Assembly: GCA_963921825.1 (NCBI GenBank)
Contig: OY997588.1
Location: 128,557,203-128,621,202, forward strand
Length of the DNA: 64,000 bases
Direction: 5' to 3'
DNA from: Erodium maritimum
Taxonomy: Eukaryota; Streptophyta; Magnoliopsida; Geraniales; Geraniaceae
Below the pieces are notes generated by a model. It was not told where the DNA came from. It searched no databases and saw only the letters and a program-made list of their open reading frames with translations. Every line of letters begins with the position of its first letter. The first letter of the stretch is position 1. The translations under genes were made by a program, and so were the position numbers. Shown piece after piece: positions 1 to 13,104 of this stretch.

Positions 1-520
1 TGTTGCCTTGTACCTGGTGTGTATTACTTGAGATTTAACCCTCCTATGGGAGTTGATCAAGTTGATTGATTTGACTGGAACCCCACGTGTTGGGAAGATA
101 TCCGACCGAGGTAGACACCGGTCCGGTATGTTGAGGGTGCAATTGTTTAAAGCTATACCTCATGTGGGAGTCGACTAAACTACTGCTTAATTGCACTACT
201 TGCTTGATTGCACTACTTGCGTGATTGAACTACTTGCTTGAGCGCATTGTTGATTGATGTTTTGAGACGCACAAGGTGCAGGATTCTTGTCCTATATAAA
301 TATTATATATGACTATACTACGTATGATCATACTACTAGTGGGATCCATATGAGACGCACAAGAACGTCATGATATGATGAATCGAACCGATTGGGTTAA
401 ACTGAGATATGAACCTATATGTTCTAAATGCAGTGAGTATACGAGATGTCACGTGTTTATATCCTGAGGGGTACCAGGAGCCGCTCAGATGCGGGGCAGA
501 GCCAGACACCAGCTGTTGGT

Positions 521-1130
521 ATGGCAGGACGGCGAGCGCCCAGGGTGCTGCTTCCACAGAGCATCAGAGTTTTGAGGATAGACCGGTGGGGTCACTACCT
601 AGAGCTCCTCCAGTCGTCGAGGTGACTTAGGCGACCCCTTTTGATGAGGTGGTTCGCGCAGTCCTAGCAGCGCTCAGCGCTCAACAGGAGATTGCAACAC
701 CGGCACAAGAGTTTGTGCCTATTGTTGACGCAGTCACTACCAAGATGCCAGACCAGATGGACAGTTACTCAGCCCTGGCACTCAGAGATTTTCGTAGGTT
801 GAGTACACCTACCTTTTTCGGAGGTTCAGACCCCGAGCCAGTTGTAGTATGGTTGGAGAGGATTACCCACAACCTTAATACTTTTTGAGTATTCTGATAG
901 TCGTTCGAGAATATTTTTCACGACCTCCCAACTGAGGGAGAAGAATGATACTGGTGGAACAGTTTTCCCTCGAGCAAACAGTTGGAACATCTGGGCCGAG
1001 ACTGCTCGTTGAGTGATGGATCTACACACCGTTCCACAGGTCGGCCTACGAGAGCCGATAAGAGAACATGCTGTCACAGCAGCAATTATTCCACCCTACA
1101 CCGAGAGGAGGACCTCCGATGCGACGGGGT
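521..1130 (+). pseudogene. gypsy gag remnant
   Basis: The readable core (649-888) contains the phrase FRRLSTPTFFGGSDPEPV followed by a W-L-E motif, which matches the capsid start typical of plant Ty3/gypsy gag proteins (a Pro-x-F-x-G-x-x-D-P pattern followed by a Trp-Leu pair). The frame is interrupted by stops near 630 and 887 and continues in a shifted frame to about 1,000 (tyrosine-serine-aspartate run and a Trp-rich stretch). A likely original start is the ATG at 521. It is broken and cannot make a full capsid protein. Confidence 0.6.
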
Positions 1131-3529
1131 CGAGTGTACGTGATGGACGGGCCCCAAACTGAGGGACTTGATACCGATCTTGAGATCGCTTAGAGTACCT
1201 ATGTACAGTTTATCTTTGGAGTTGTGTCTGCTGACACTTGAGTATTACACGTGGTTGTATCGTCTTGTGGTTACTTTATGTAGGAGACAAAAGTGTGGTA
1301 ACAGACCGTCTCGTTCCTAAAAACTTCCCGTACTAAAAGTTCCTCTCCCTATGTCGAACGTGTTGATCAAACTTTAAGAACCGAGTTGGGAAACGTCAAA
1401 CGTTCATTGAATACTATCAGCATCGAACACCCGAGCGGAGAAAGGCTACGGCCTTGACCAATAAATGGTCCGACCGGTCACCAGAGATGACCGAGTGACG
1501 ATAAGATCAGAGTAGCGCAGCAGAAGCGCAGTGGCCCATAACCCACAAGCATCGAACCCTACTAAAAGTTTGAAATCTTAAGAATCAAACCTTTGAAAAC
1601 GGCATGCGTGCCTTAACACCCCGGTCGATAGACAAATAGTTGGACGAGTGTGAGTTGCACGTGTAAGGATAGTGTAGATAGTAGTCCCTAAGTTCATCCT
1701 AGAAGAGACGATAAAATTACTACCAATTCACGAAGTCAATATCGGAATTCACCCAAGACCAATGACGATGCCGACATCCTGGAACCATGCAGGTTCTCGT
1801 CAGTAGAGCGATCGCACCGAACGTCAGTCAGAAGAGTCAGAAAGACGAAGGACCTGTCCGAGCGCGTCGTCGCGCAACAGCAAGAAGACGCATTACAAGA
1901 ATTACATCCTTCGCGCCACACTGAACAGATAGATAACACCAAGAGTTACAAGGACATCATACGACAATCTCATCGGAGCATAAAGCGGAAAACGAGAACC
2001 GAGTACCAAGGTGTACCTTTGTCAGCAGGAGAAGAACGAACGTCAAACGTCCCGCGAGGACTAAGTATAACCATAAGATTACGCCATAGAAGTGAGAGCA
2101 ACTCACGTTGAAATCCGACAACAGATAGCCGAGGGCGACTACCACAAGCTTCCAGGCCAATAACAAGATGGCACTGAACGAAGCGTTGTGTGGTAGGTCG
2201 AGTTTTGTGCCATGCATAGGCACAGAGAAAGAGAAGAGTTAACCGATTGTTGATTTTGAATTATTGAAGGAACGATTGAAGGAACCGCACTAGTTTCTGA
2301 ACTGTTCAAATTATCAAGGTCTCAGGGTGTGTTGATTACTCCTTGAGCGGTGATTTGGGTGGACTTGACTATAAGTCATGTTGAGCGATAGCTCGTGAAC
2401 GAGTGTCAACGAGATAAGGAATACCACCGGTTAGGATAACCTTTGTCAATCGATCTTGAATTGTGATTCACTATCGTGTGATTATCGTACGTTTAGTTTT
2501 AGTGTCTTGAAGGACGCCTACTTTCGACTAATTGCCAGAGAGAGGGCCATCGATCCTTGTTGTTGAATGTCGTTCGTCCGACTAGATGTCGGTAGGGTTC
2601 ATGGTGGTACTGAACCATGCACCGGTTTTGAGAACCGTAGACTCATTGATATGATGATTTGGGTAACCTTCTTGATTGATCACAGTTAGGTATTAATGGT
2701 TTACCGCGAGTTAGTTTTGTGATGATTGATGTGTAACTAACCCGTATCAGGTTGAGAATCTTGATAAGGTTTACCCGGTGTGACGTGCTGCTACGTTGGA
2801 CAAGTGTGCCATGCTTGGTATGACAGGAGCTTTTGATTAAGTTATGTTTTGAGGCATGCCGCCTTTCAACTAGATCCCGGCACATTGTACCATTTACTTG
2901 ATTGAGGTACGTCTACATTTCCATGAGATGTGATGAAACGAGTGGTTGTTCCACACCCTGCAGTAGTGATGAGAACTTTGGTTTGATGGTAGCATCTGTG
3001 TGTTACTTGCTTGCTTGTGTGCGATAGGTCGAGACATGACCTTATTGACGTTCCGGTGTGAACTATTCTTGTAACGATTACTACAGAGAAACTGAGAAAT
3101 ACATCTGCAGATGGCTCCGTCCTTGCCCGACTTTCGGGGTAAGACGCCCATACCGACGGAAAATTTCCGGTATAGCATGTCTGAACCGAGGTCGTTCTAT
3201 CTGGTGTGATACTGGTACCGTTGAGGATTCTGATGAGAGGTATCTACATCGAGGTTGTTTGTGACGGTCCGTTGTCTACACTAACGTTGGATTTCGTTAT
3301 AGGTTGCCGAGATCGTTATCTGGCATTCCTCGGTGTCTGAGGGACAATCGACTTGTTGTGGTTGGTCTTGTTTCGATAGTGTTTGAGTCATGTTGTGGTT
3401 GATCCCTGTAACAGTTTTTCTTTGAGTTGATGTGGGAAGTTGCACGTTTGAGTTGTGAATTGTTGAAGAGAGACTGTTTTTCACTGCCAAGTATGGCTTT
3501 GAGTAACCAGCGTGATCAAGTGAAAACCC

Positions 3530-3885
3530 GATTAAGTGAAGGTCGCGGAAATTCAGAAACGGTTAAAGACCGTGCAGGGCCGACAGAGGAGTTACACAGA
3601 TGAAAGGCGCATGCCTCTTGAGTTCAATTGGTGATCAGATGCTTTTGGGAGTTAGCCTAAGAAGGACCATAGCGGCTCGACCGCGACGGAGGCAAGTTGG
3701 CCCTGCCGCTTATCGTACATTTTGAGATCTTCAGACAAAGCTAGAGTCGTTGCCTAGCGTCTCCCACGTTTCCGACTACGGAAGTGCACCGTGGATGCCT
3801 CGCTTGTGAATGTCGAGCGGACGTTCCCTGAGATTGGGTGAAGAGGAGCATATTCATTTTAAATTTCGAGGACAAAATTCTTCTA
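3530..3885 (+). pseudogene. gypsy pol C-terminal remnant
   Basis: Translation of this stretch in one frame gives a QVGPAAYR segment, then a serine/histidine-rich segment resembling the FHVS motif, then an acidic Glu-Glu-His segment before the end of the coding region. This is the order seen at the C-terminus of plant gypsy pol (post-integrase SH3-like segment, then the tail just before the polypurine tract). It has in-frame stops and is a remnant. Confidence 0.5.
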
Positions 3886-3897
3886 AGGGGGGTAGAT

Positions 3898-6800
3898 TGT
3901 GAAGACCGCATAGGTAAAAGTTTCAAATTACTTTAATTTTATTCGAGCGGATCGTCGAGGTTGAGTTTTGGGTCGGTTTTTGGTGACGGCGTGGTTGGAA
4001 AACGGGTTAGAATTTTTGGAGCAAACGCTGTCGGAAAAAAAAGTGAACCGGGTCGGGCGGACCAGACCCGACCTGTAACCCGGCCAGAGCCAGGCCAACC
4101 CGCGCACCCAGCCCACCACGCTTCTTGGGACAACTCCTTAGACCCGTTCGAGGCCCACTACCCAAGCCCGGGGCTATATAAGCCCCCTTTTTTAGGGTTT
4201 CGTCGGCAATACCCACCTCGCCTCCATCTCCTTCCCCTCGCTCCCGCCCGCTCCTCACCAACTCTGGCCTTGGTCGCCGGCCACGTTTCTCCGACCACCT
4301 CCTTTCGTCTCTCTCCCTCTATTTCCTTCACGCGCGACACCCATCTCTTCCCTCTTTCGTCTTCTCCGCTCAAACGAACTAACCGGCCATCCTCGCCGGT
4401 CTCCTCTCGATCCCGGCCTCCCTCACCTTTTCCGTCCAATACCAGCCCCGCCGTCCAGCTCAAGCCCGTCGTCGTCCAAGCCGCCACCGTCCACCTTCTC
4501 TCCTCTACGTCCAGATCTAGCCACCGCCCGACCCCCCGTGCTCGATCTGGTTCGCCGGCGAGTTAGGAAACCGTCGAGCCTCCCCGTGCTCGATTCCGAC
4601 CGCCTCAAACCCACCCTCCGTATCCTCGAGCCGTCTTCTCCGGAGCGTCGTCGTGCTCCCCACCATCGTCGTCTTTTCCTCCACGGTGAGCCTCGCGCCG
4701 TGAGACCACGGCGGGTTTAGTCACCGTCGATGGTCGGCCTGATTCAACCCCAGCTCTTCTTCCCCTTTCTGTTTCGTTTTATTTTTGTTCTTTAATCGAT
4801 CTCCCTTTTTTGGATCTGGAACATTCTTGCGAATCTGGACGAGTTCGAGATGGAAAATAGACATAAATCAGTTTTTTTTTAGTTAAAAGAGTTTGAACGG
4901 GTTTTCTGTTAACGGAATTAAAATTGAAAACAGATTAAAAACCTAACCGGATTAAAGAATACATTTGGGTTTCAAATCTGGTGTAGTTTAAATTAAAACG
5001 GTTTTAAATTCTGGACTGTGGAACGAATTAGAACGGATTTGGACTGTGGAACGAAACTGGAACACCGGATCGAATAAACTGGACTGTGAATCGGACCTAG
5101 AACGGGACAAAGCGGAACGCTGAATCGGGTGTCTCGGGAATCGTGTCTTGAAACTCGAGAATCGTGTCTTGAAAACGTACCTCGGGAATCGTGCCACGAG
5201 ACCCGTGCGTCGAAACACGTGCATCAGGAACCGTGCTTCGGGAAACGTGCACCGTGTTCTGTGCTCGGTGCTCGAGTACTCGAACTCGATTCGTCGTAAT
5301 CCCGCTTTTATCCCGTTCGAGTTTAAAGGCAAAGTATTGAACTTATTTTGTGTCGTGCATGTTCTGATTGTAAGTTTAACTGTTAAAAACCCAAACCTGG
5401 ACTTCGTCCGAGAGCTTGGACTTCGCCCGAAAAGACGAAGACCACTCCGGAACCCATGTGAAGAACGAAGGAGAGACTGATCGACTTTACAATAGAGTGT
5501 TATTAGAGGAAGACCACAAAGTAGGGAAAATCTTAACTTCTCGTTTAAATAACGCTTTAGTATGCCTATTAGGTTAATAAAATCGGAAATGTCCTAGAAT
5601 TGCATATAGGATGCGAATAACTAGAATAAATGTCTTTCAGTTACTAATAACCGGATGTGTCTAGTAAGCATGCTTAGGACGTGAATCAATAGTGTAGCTC
5701 GCTTTCAATACTTGGGAATTGATTTGCTGGTAGAGAGGCAGTGATGAGCCCTCGGATTAGTTGTGTGTTAGCTTCACATGCTTGTTTGCTAGTCATTAGG
5801 ATAATCAAGAGTCTAATGAAACTAGATCGAATGTATGCTTGACTGTTTGAATGTTGAACTTGAATGCTTGAATCGTTGGTTGATTGAATGAACGCTTAAA
5901 TGATTGAATGGTTGATCGAGTATGACTGGTTGTGCCAAGGAGGCACGATCATGTGATCGATGGACCGGGGGAGGCAAGTGGTAAGTGATGGTAAGTGTAA
6001 TTATGGGTATGAATCTCGTGTGGTGTGTATTGATGGACGTGTGTATTTCTGTGATTGGTTATTAAGCCTGCGGGCAATGGTTATGGACCCAGCGGGGCAC
6101 TGTTTGATTGATCCTGCGGGATACCGGTTAGGGTACCCACACCGTTGAGGATTCCGGTGTGGGGATGGTTTACGGGAATAATTAATGGTGATTTGGTATG
6201 GTACCCACACGATTAAGGATTCCGGTGTGGGGAATGGTTTACCCTGCGGGGAATGGTACCTACACCGTTGAGGATTCCGGTGTAGGGTGGTATAACGGTT
6301 ATTGTTGATATGGCATGGTACCTACACCGTTGAGGATTCCGGTGTAGGGTGATACAATGGTTATGGACCCTGCGGGGCATTGGTTATTGGATATACACCG
6401 TGGAGGATTCCGGTGCAGAGAATGGTTGGTTATTGGATATACACCGTGGAGGATTCTGGTGCGGATAATGGTTTACCCTGCGGGGCATTGGTTATTGGAT
6501 ATACACCTTGGAGGATTCCGGTGCAGAGTATTGTTGGACCCTGTGGGACATTGGTTGTTTGACCTACACCGTGGATGATGTCGGTGTGGGTATTATTGGT
6601 CCCTGCGGGGAAATTGGACGGTTTTACCCTGCAGGGATTGGTTGCTTGTTGTTTCACCCGAGTGTATGCGTTCTGCGGGAGCATTACCTTGGTTCCCTAT
6701 GACATATGGTACTTTGGAGACGTTTCCGAGAATCCCGACGATAAGCGCCCTCAAGGGTTGTTACCGGTAGCCTCGACGTTAAACGTCTTTGTGATGTTAT

Positions 6801-7379
6801 GCGTCTCCTCTGGACCGAGGGAGAATCCGACATGACACAACGAGTATTGTGGATCGGAGGGTGGCGACTTCATGTCCCACGACATTAATTGAGCGTACTA
6901 TCTTCTTTTGATTATTTGGGAAATGCATTGATTCCCTTATTTTCCTATGATTAATGTTGACTCTTGAAAAGTGTTAAACACTCGTTTTACTCCCGTATTT
7001 CAATGTACTTTCAGTTCTTCATATTTTGAGACTCGAACTAAAACTGTGAAATCCAAATTGTTAAACTAAAAGGATGCCTTAGTTATGCATTTTCCCTACT
7101 GAGCGTAAGCTCACCCCTCCTGTCTTTATGGTGTTTCAGGTGTTGAGCGGGAGCAGTATTAGCCGGACTTTCGGGGCTTGGGAGCTTGAGGGTTTATCTA
7201 GTTTTTGAGACGTGTACTCTTTTATGTTGGATATTGTATTTTACCGTTTGAGATGTGACTCTTTATATTTTGGAGGATTTACATCATTTGGAAACTTTAT
7301 TTTATTTTATTATTCTTGTTTTACTGTAAAACTTTAGTCACGTCTCGAGTCCGGGCAAAACCGGATTTGGGGCGTGACA
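3898..7379 (+). repeat. 3' LTR of Ty3/gypsy element (3.48 kb)
   Basis: Begins TGTGAAGACCGC right after a polypurine tract and ends GGATTTGGGGCGTGACA. The same end sequence closes the LTRs at 9,586 (inverted) and 33,469, and the start matches the solo LTR start TGTAAAGACCGC, so all three belong to one family. The LTR is unusually long and contains a GC-rich block (4,040-4,740), a degenerate array around 5,100-5,280 built on a cgtg-gaa motif, and a second array at 6,066-6,640. The element is inserted in a LINE: the LINE reading frame ends exactly at 7,380. Long ORFs in the GC-rich block are compositional. Confidence 0.85.
6066..6640 (+). repeat. minisatellite-like array inside LTR
   Basis: Imperfect repeats of a core reading tacaccgttgaggattccgg followed by tgtaggg or tgcagag, alternating with a second core around accctgcggggcattgg. 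At least seven copies of the first core are visible. Each first-core unit contains a short self-complementary pair (acacc and ggtgt), so single-stranded copies could form small hairpins. Confidence 0.8.
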
Positions 7380-9585
7380 TAGAGGATATTGTCTCTATCT
7401 GCCCCATCGAACAGTTGGTCCAAAAGATGGACATCCCAACAAAGGGTGTTTGGGATCATGAGACCTGCGACCGGTGCTCCTACAAGATTCGGCCCTGTCC
7501 ATTCTATAGTAGCAGTCAGCCCTACTAGCCAAGGGGTGCCTTGAATCAAAGTGTCTCGCCCGTCCCCAATAGAAAACCGCAAACCACTCCGCAATAACTC
7601 TTGAGTAGACAGAATACTCGTCCAGGTGAAGCTCGGTTGACTTCCCATTTGCGCTTGAAGGAAGTCTTTGGTAGGGTAGTACTGAGCTTTGAGAACCCTA
7701 GCGACAAGGGATTGAGGCCAATGGAGAAGCCCACACGCCTGTTTTCCCAAGAGGGTCGTGTTTACGTCCTAGAGGTGTCGAAATCCCATACCCCCACTGC
7801 CTTTAGGCATGCACAGCCTATCCTAAGCTTTCCAAACATTCGATCTAGACGACTTGCACCCCCCCCCCCACACACACACCAAAATCTGGCCAAAGCGACA
7901 TGTATCATGTTCACAATCTTCTATGGAACCCTAAAAACAGACATGATATAGACCAGTAGCGAGGTAAGGACGAATCGAATCATCACCTCCCGTCCGGCCG
8001 ACGATAATAATTTCCCTTCCCACGATAGAATTCGAGATATCACCCGATCCCCAAGATACGTCATCGCCATATTCCGATTCCGACCCACTATATTAGGGAC
8101 CCCTAGGTACATCGAGGCAGTAGAAGTCTCGGTTGTAGATAGGATCCCACAACACTCCTGTCTCAGTGCAAGGGTCGTATTCGTACAGAAAAAATAGAGA
8201 TTTTCTACAAATTAAGTACCTAACCAGATAGTCGTTCAAAAGTTTTGAGGATGTCCTTTACACGGTCAGCTTCTGCAGTAGTTTCCCTGCAGAAAATATA
8301 GGAGTCGTCAGCAAAGAACATGTGGGATAAGGCAGGGCCACCCGTAGCAACTTTGACCCCATGAATATCTCTTGATATTTGGGTGTCTTGTAGGAGATGG
8401 GATAGACCTTCCATACATAGAAGGAACAAGTAGGGGGACAGTGGGTCGCCTTGACGTAGACCCCTCGATGGTATGAACCGAGGAGTCTCTCTCCCTCCCG
8501 AAGTGATAGCATAAGTAACCGTCCGCATAAAGTAGGTCATCAGTTCGTTCCAGTCCGTAGAAAACCCTAGACGACCCATAATAGCTCAGAGAAAACTCCA
8601 TTCGACTCGATCATACGTTTTGCTCATGTCAATCTTGAGAGCCATATACCCACGCGCCCCTTGTCTCTTAACTTTCATATATTGTATGATCTAGAAAGAA
8701 ACCAGGACATTATCCTGGATACACCGCCCTGGTGTGAAAGCCTTAGGGCTCTCGTAAATGATACTGTATAATAAGGACCGAAGACGATTTGCCAAGACCT
8801 TAGAGAGAATACGGAAGATCACATTACACAGGGCTATAGGTCGGAGATCTGAAACCAGTTTTGGGTCGGGTTTCTTCGGAATCAGGACAATTAATGTCTC
8901 ATTCAGGGTTGGGTTGAATCTTCTCGTGCGAAAGACCTCCTGCACAAACCGAATGACTTCCTCTGCCACCACCAGCCAATAATACTAATAGAACCTCAGA
9001 TTGAGACCATCGGGGCCTGGGGATTTATCCGGCCCCATCTGAAAGACAGAGTGCCGAATTTCTTTTTCTGTTCCTGGTGCTAGAAGTGAGTCATTATCTT
9101 CCTGTCTTAGCTGTACCGGTAGCGTGATAGGGAAGTCTTCCAAATCCGATTTGCTAGAGGTAAATAATTGAGTAAAATACTCTGAAATAAGTTCCTTCAT
9201 CCCCGAATTCCAAGTCACCATTTCCCCCAAGGTATTTATAAGACCTACCACCACATTCACTCGGCGTCTGTAGGAGGTGGCAGCCTGAATTTTTTTGTGT
9301 TCTTATTCCCTTCTGCCAACCAGTGTTGCTTCTTCCGTTGACGCCAGAAGGTTTCCTGGACACAAAGAGCATTCTCATACTAGATTTGAATGGCCTCCCG
9401 TTTGTGTATCTTGGCCCTATCAATTCGAGTATTTAGCTCTGCAATGCGCCTCTGACACCATTTGATATGGTTGACATATTTCTTGAAATGATGTTGTCCC
9501 CAGTTGTCCAAAGAGACACCCACCTCTTTTATAACGTCCTTGATAGCCTTCCCTGGGGATTTGTCCCAATATTCCTGAATTACGT
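7380..9585 (-). pseudogene. LINE A: reverse transcriptase and C-terminal region
   Basis: Minus-strand remnant of a plant L1-type LINE ORF2. From high to low coordinates it contains a pre-RT segment with PDKSPGPDGLN (about 9,010-9,060), an RT start with LIPKKPDP and SDLRPIALCNV (8,691-8,972), the RT core QGDPLSPYLFLLCMEG and the catalytic FADD box (about 8,310-8,470), and the C-terminal segment ending in LVARVLKAQYYP and LGTG-like indel regions (7,380-7,750). Frames are broken near 8,690, 8,985 and 8,140. It continues upstream at 12,343 across an inserted solo LTR, and its 3' end is cut at 7,380 by the gypsy insertion. Not functional. Confidence 0.9.
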
Positions 9586-12342
9586 TGTCACGCCCCAAAT
9601 CCGGTTTTGACCGGACTCGAGACGTGAACTAAAATAATAAATAAATAAAGCTTAAAATAATAAACTGTAAATCATAAATTCAAATAAAAAGAGTCAACAA
9701 CTCTTAAGTGAATCGTAAAAACAGTACTTAGTTCAAAACACAGTACGTCACTAGACACTAGCCAAAACCCTCGCCAGCTCCCAAGCTCCGAGAATCCTGC
9801 TAGTACAGGTTCCGCTCAACACCTGAAATACAACAAGTAAGGGGGTGAGCTTTCACCCAGTAGAAAAAGTAGTTAAGGTAATGAACATCGGCTCACCACC
9901 ACGAGTAACCGTCCAATTAGGGCATACTAGTACAACACAACTAACTGCCAAACCGGGGTTCATGGCCAACCTTACAACACACTCAAACGACCGCTTTCAC
10001 ACAGATAAACATTAACCAAACCGCACACGTATCACACACAAAAGCAACCAGCGCACGTCCCGTACCGCAGTCCCCGAACTCCATCATATCATACCGGAAA
10101 GGCAATGTATCATCTCGGATTGCCCCTCGGTCCAGAGGCGACACATGCGTCGAGGCTACTAGAAACATCCCTAAGGGAACATATATCGTCGGTGCTCTCG
10201 AAAATGTCCCCAAAGGACCATAGATCATCGGGGTAGAAACACGACACCTAGGGCCCAATACGACATGTAGGCCCAACACGACTCGTAGGCCCAATACGAC
10301 CCGTAAGCCCATAATGACATGTAGGCCCAATACGACCCGCAGGCCCAATCACGACCCGTAGGTCCAATACGACCCGTATGCCCAAAACGACCCGTAGGCC
10401 CAACCACAACCGTCGGCCTAGATGCCCTACACCGGCATACCCCCTCGATGTAGGCATCGTACCGGAATAACACACCGGGGGACCGCGTATACGTGGGACC
10501 ACATCGTCGGCCTAGGTACTGCCCCACACCGGCACACCATCTCGGTGCAGGTACCTTACCGGAATACAACTCCTCTTGGAACACACATCAAGATAATATC
10601 ACGCATCGTAATGCCACAGATCAAACACGGCTCACCAAGCCCCCAATCTTACCACAATTAAACGACACGTCGGTCTATCACTACCTCGACCATATCACAG
10701 CCAATGATTCAAATCATAACAGTCACGGCACACTTGCCCACGCATAGCAACAAAATGTTACACTGAATATAATATGCTTTGACTCTTAATCTTATCGACA
10801 CTAACTCACACAACATGCATCTCAAACAGATCAGGCATTTCAATCAGCACACAACATACGACTCGACGTGGCCATTCTACCAGCACGGCAAATTCCCAGA
10901 ATAATGAAAGCGGATAAACTAGTGAATCACATCCTACATGCCTCTAAGACTCGTCCGGTTATTTAGTAATTAAAAACGGTTATTCTAGTGAATCACATCC
11001 TATATGCCAACTAGGACCTTTCCGGTTATTATTATTTACCTAACATGCATACTAGTAACTTTCCGTAATTAAACCGGTATTCGCTACTTTCCCTACCTCA
11101 AGAAGAACAAACAGCTACGTCTCCTAGCTGCTGACGTCCGGGCCTACCTCCGGTCTTCTCGGGCGAAGTCAAAGTCTGAGTTTAACAGGTAAAGTTGATA
11201 ATCAGTCCCGGCACAATCCAAAAGTCCTCTAATTTGTCAAATTAGTCCTTTAAGTTCTCCATTTTAAATTATTCAAATTAATTAAATAATTAAGTTATTC
11301 TGCCCGACCCGGTTCCGACACGGTCCAGACCCTGACCCGACCAGACCCAAGCCTGACCCGGACCCTGCCCCAGACCCGACCCAGACCCGGTCAAGACCCG
11401 AGTTCAGACCCGACCTGTCGGACCTGGGCCTGGCTCGAGTCCGGCCCAAGGCCCGTCCTCAATCCTGGCCCAAGGCCCAAGACCCAAACAGGTTCTGTCT
11501 GGCCCAAGGCCCAAACGGTCTGGTCTGGTCTTGTTGCTCAAGCTCGGGAGAGGGGGCGGCGAGGGTTTGCTCCAGACGGCGGCGGCGGCGTCAGGGAAGC
11601 TCGAAGGGTGGAAAGAGCTGGCCGGTGAAGAGCGCCAGGGCTCCGGCGTGACGGTGGCAGGGACGGTGGTGCCCGGAACGTGACCCAAAAGCTCCCCCGT
11701 CTCCGTTCTGACGAGGGCGAGGGTTCGTCGGCGTCGTTCCGGCTGAACCCGTCTCAAATCAGCTCGTCCCGACGATTTTTCAGGCGAGGCGAGGTCGGGG
11801 AAGAGGAACGTCGAAGAGGGAGCACGAACCGTGCGATTCCTCGTTTCCGGCGTGGCTCGAGTCGTGCTCGGGAGAGACGAACCATAAATTGAGAAGTCCG
11901 GCGTCAGACCTCGTTTCAGTTCACGGAGTGGTCGAATCATACGCGGAGGAGAGCATGGTGGTGGTACGAGGGCGGCGTTGCGAGGGAAAAGCAAGAAGGA
12001 GAAGAGAGCGAGAGAGAGAGAAGGCTGCGAGATCTGAGAGAGAGGGAGGGTTGTGTGCCTCGGGGTGCGTGCGGCTGCGCGAAGAAGGAGAGGGAACAGT
12101 GATCGTTAGGGTTGGGTGATGTCCGAGTAGGCTTGGGCCCAACGTTCATGCGCGCGGGCTTGGGCTGTGTTGACTGGACCTGGTCCGGTTGACCGGCCCA
12201 AGTCTGCTTCTCCTTCTTTCTTTCTTTTTTCTTTTTTTTTTCTTTTGCAGACATTCCAATTTTTCAACCCGATTTTTCAGCCTCGACGTTCCAATCGAAG
12301 AAAATTAAATAAAGAAACTTTTAAACCGGAGCGGTCTTTACA
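9586..12342 (-). mobile_element. Solo LTR of the gypsy family inserted in LINE A
   Basis: In plus orientation it starts TGTCACGCCCCAAATCCGG and ends GCGGTCTTTACA, the reverse complement of the LTR ends seen at 3,898-7,379. The 5-bp target duplication TACGT flanks it at 9,581-9,585 and 12,343-12,347. Removing the LTR and one TACGT rejoins the LINE frame. There is no internal region, so this is the product of LTR-LTR recombination. A GC-rich block (11,280-12,120) produces long accidental ORFs in both strands. Confidence 0.92.
10249..10411. repeat. 18-bp minisatellite in solo LTR
   Basis: About nine head-to-tail copies of an 18-bp unit, consensus taggcccaatacgacccg, with one- and two-base variants and one 19-bp copy. 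It lies in the LTR at a place where the LTR at 3,898 carries a different repeat type. Confidence 0.9.
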
Positions 12343-13104
12343 TACGTTGCCACAATCCGGATCAAGAGTCCACTGAGATTGAAATCTGAACTTCGGTGGA
12401 CCTCTAGTCACCACCTTTTGGACCAAGGAGAGTAAAATAGTCTAGTGGTCTGATGTCGTGACCGCCGTATTACGAAAGTCTAGATCAGGGAGTGTCGAAA
12501 AGAAAGAATCTGTGGTCAGAGCCCTGTCCAATCTGGAATGTACCCTCCGGCCAGGTGCTTGCCCCTGGAACCACGTAAATGAGTGTCCCGTCATTGGGAC
12601 GTCCACCAGGTCCATTTCCTCAACAACCCGACCAAAACCATCAACTAGGGAAGTCGGGTAACTTCTTCCACCCGTAGTCTCATCTGGATTGAGAATACCA
12701 TTGAAATCACCAATGATTATCCAGTTTGGTCTCGAGGCCATATGCAACCTCCGCAACATGTCCCAGGTTCGATCTCGACTAGCCCGGCTGGCTTTCCCAT
12801 AAATACATGTAAGCCGGATATCGGCATAGCCGGGGGCCGAGACTTCCACATCAATATGATGACCATCTTGGCCACGCAGGTCGACCGTAACATCCTCGAC
12901 CCAGAACATGGCCAATCCCCGCGTTTTACCTTTTGGTTCACAGATGTGGCCCGTAAACCCCAACGATCGAGACAACAGTACACATCATTGAGCTGACAGA
13001 ATAGTCTCCGATATGAATAGTATACGCGGTCGATGATCCCGAAGGAGGTGCCTCAATTGTTGCTTGTGGAGTCTTGAGTTCATGCCTTGACAGTTCCATG
13101 CCAT
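12343..13104 (-). pseudogene. LINE A: AP-endonuclease domain
   Basis: N-terminal part of LINE ORF2 on the minus strand. The likely start Met is at 13,104 (MAWNCQGMNS), the usual opening of the plant LINE endonuclease with the catalytic Asn. A stop occurs about 40 codons later. The readable part (12,442-12,975) shows IIIGDFNGILNPDE (catalytic Asp and Asn), GHSFTWFQG, VHSRLDRAL and a C-terminal SDH triad end. The sequence continues into the reverse transcriptase portion at 9,585 once the solo LTR is removed. Confidence 0.88.

Larger units (their letters stand above)
1..3897 (+). mobile_element. Ty3/gypsy internal region, decayed
   Basis: Internal part of a long-LTR Ty3/gypsy element whose 5' LTR lies left of the window. 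It ends in a purine-rich tract (about 3,885-3,896) directly before the 3' LTR. A gag-like stretch lies near 520-1,130 and the last part of pol near 3,530-3,880. Between them about 2.4 kb has stops in every frame and I could not recognise protease, reverse transcriptase or integrase motifs, so the pol core is deleted or decayed beyond reading. Positions 1-420 look like untranslated leader; no primer-binding site was recognised. Confidence 0.7.

Noticed and set aside
1736-2230. Minus-strand ORFs in the gypsy internal region
   Set aside because: Cys- or Leu-rich frames with no family likeness; the region is decayed retrotransposon sequence.
3961-4566. 201-codon ORF
   Set aside because: Lies in the GC-rich block of a gypsy LTR, low-complexity Pro/Ser/Arg composition, no homology.
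5100-5280. Further cgtgc motifs that might belong to the MULE motif family
   Set aside because: They read acccgtgcgtcg and similar, lack the full CCGTGCGG core, and lie in an unrelated LTR.
11404-11994. 196-codon minus ORF
   Set aside because: Same GC-rich LTR block in the solo LTR; frame open through base composition.
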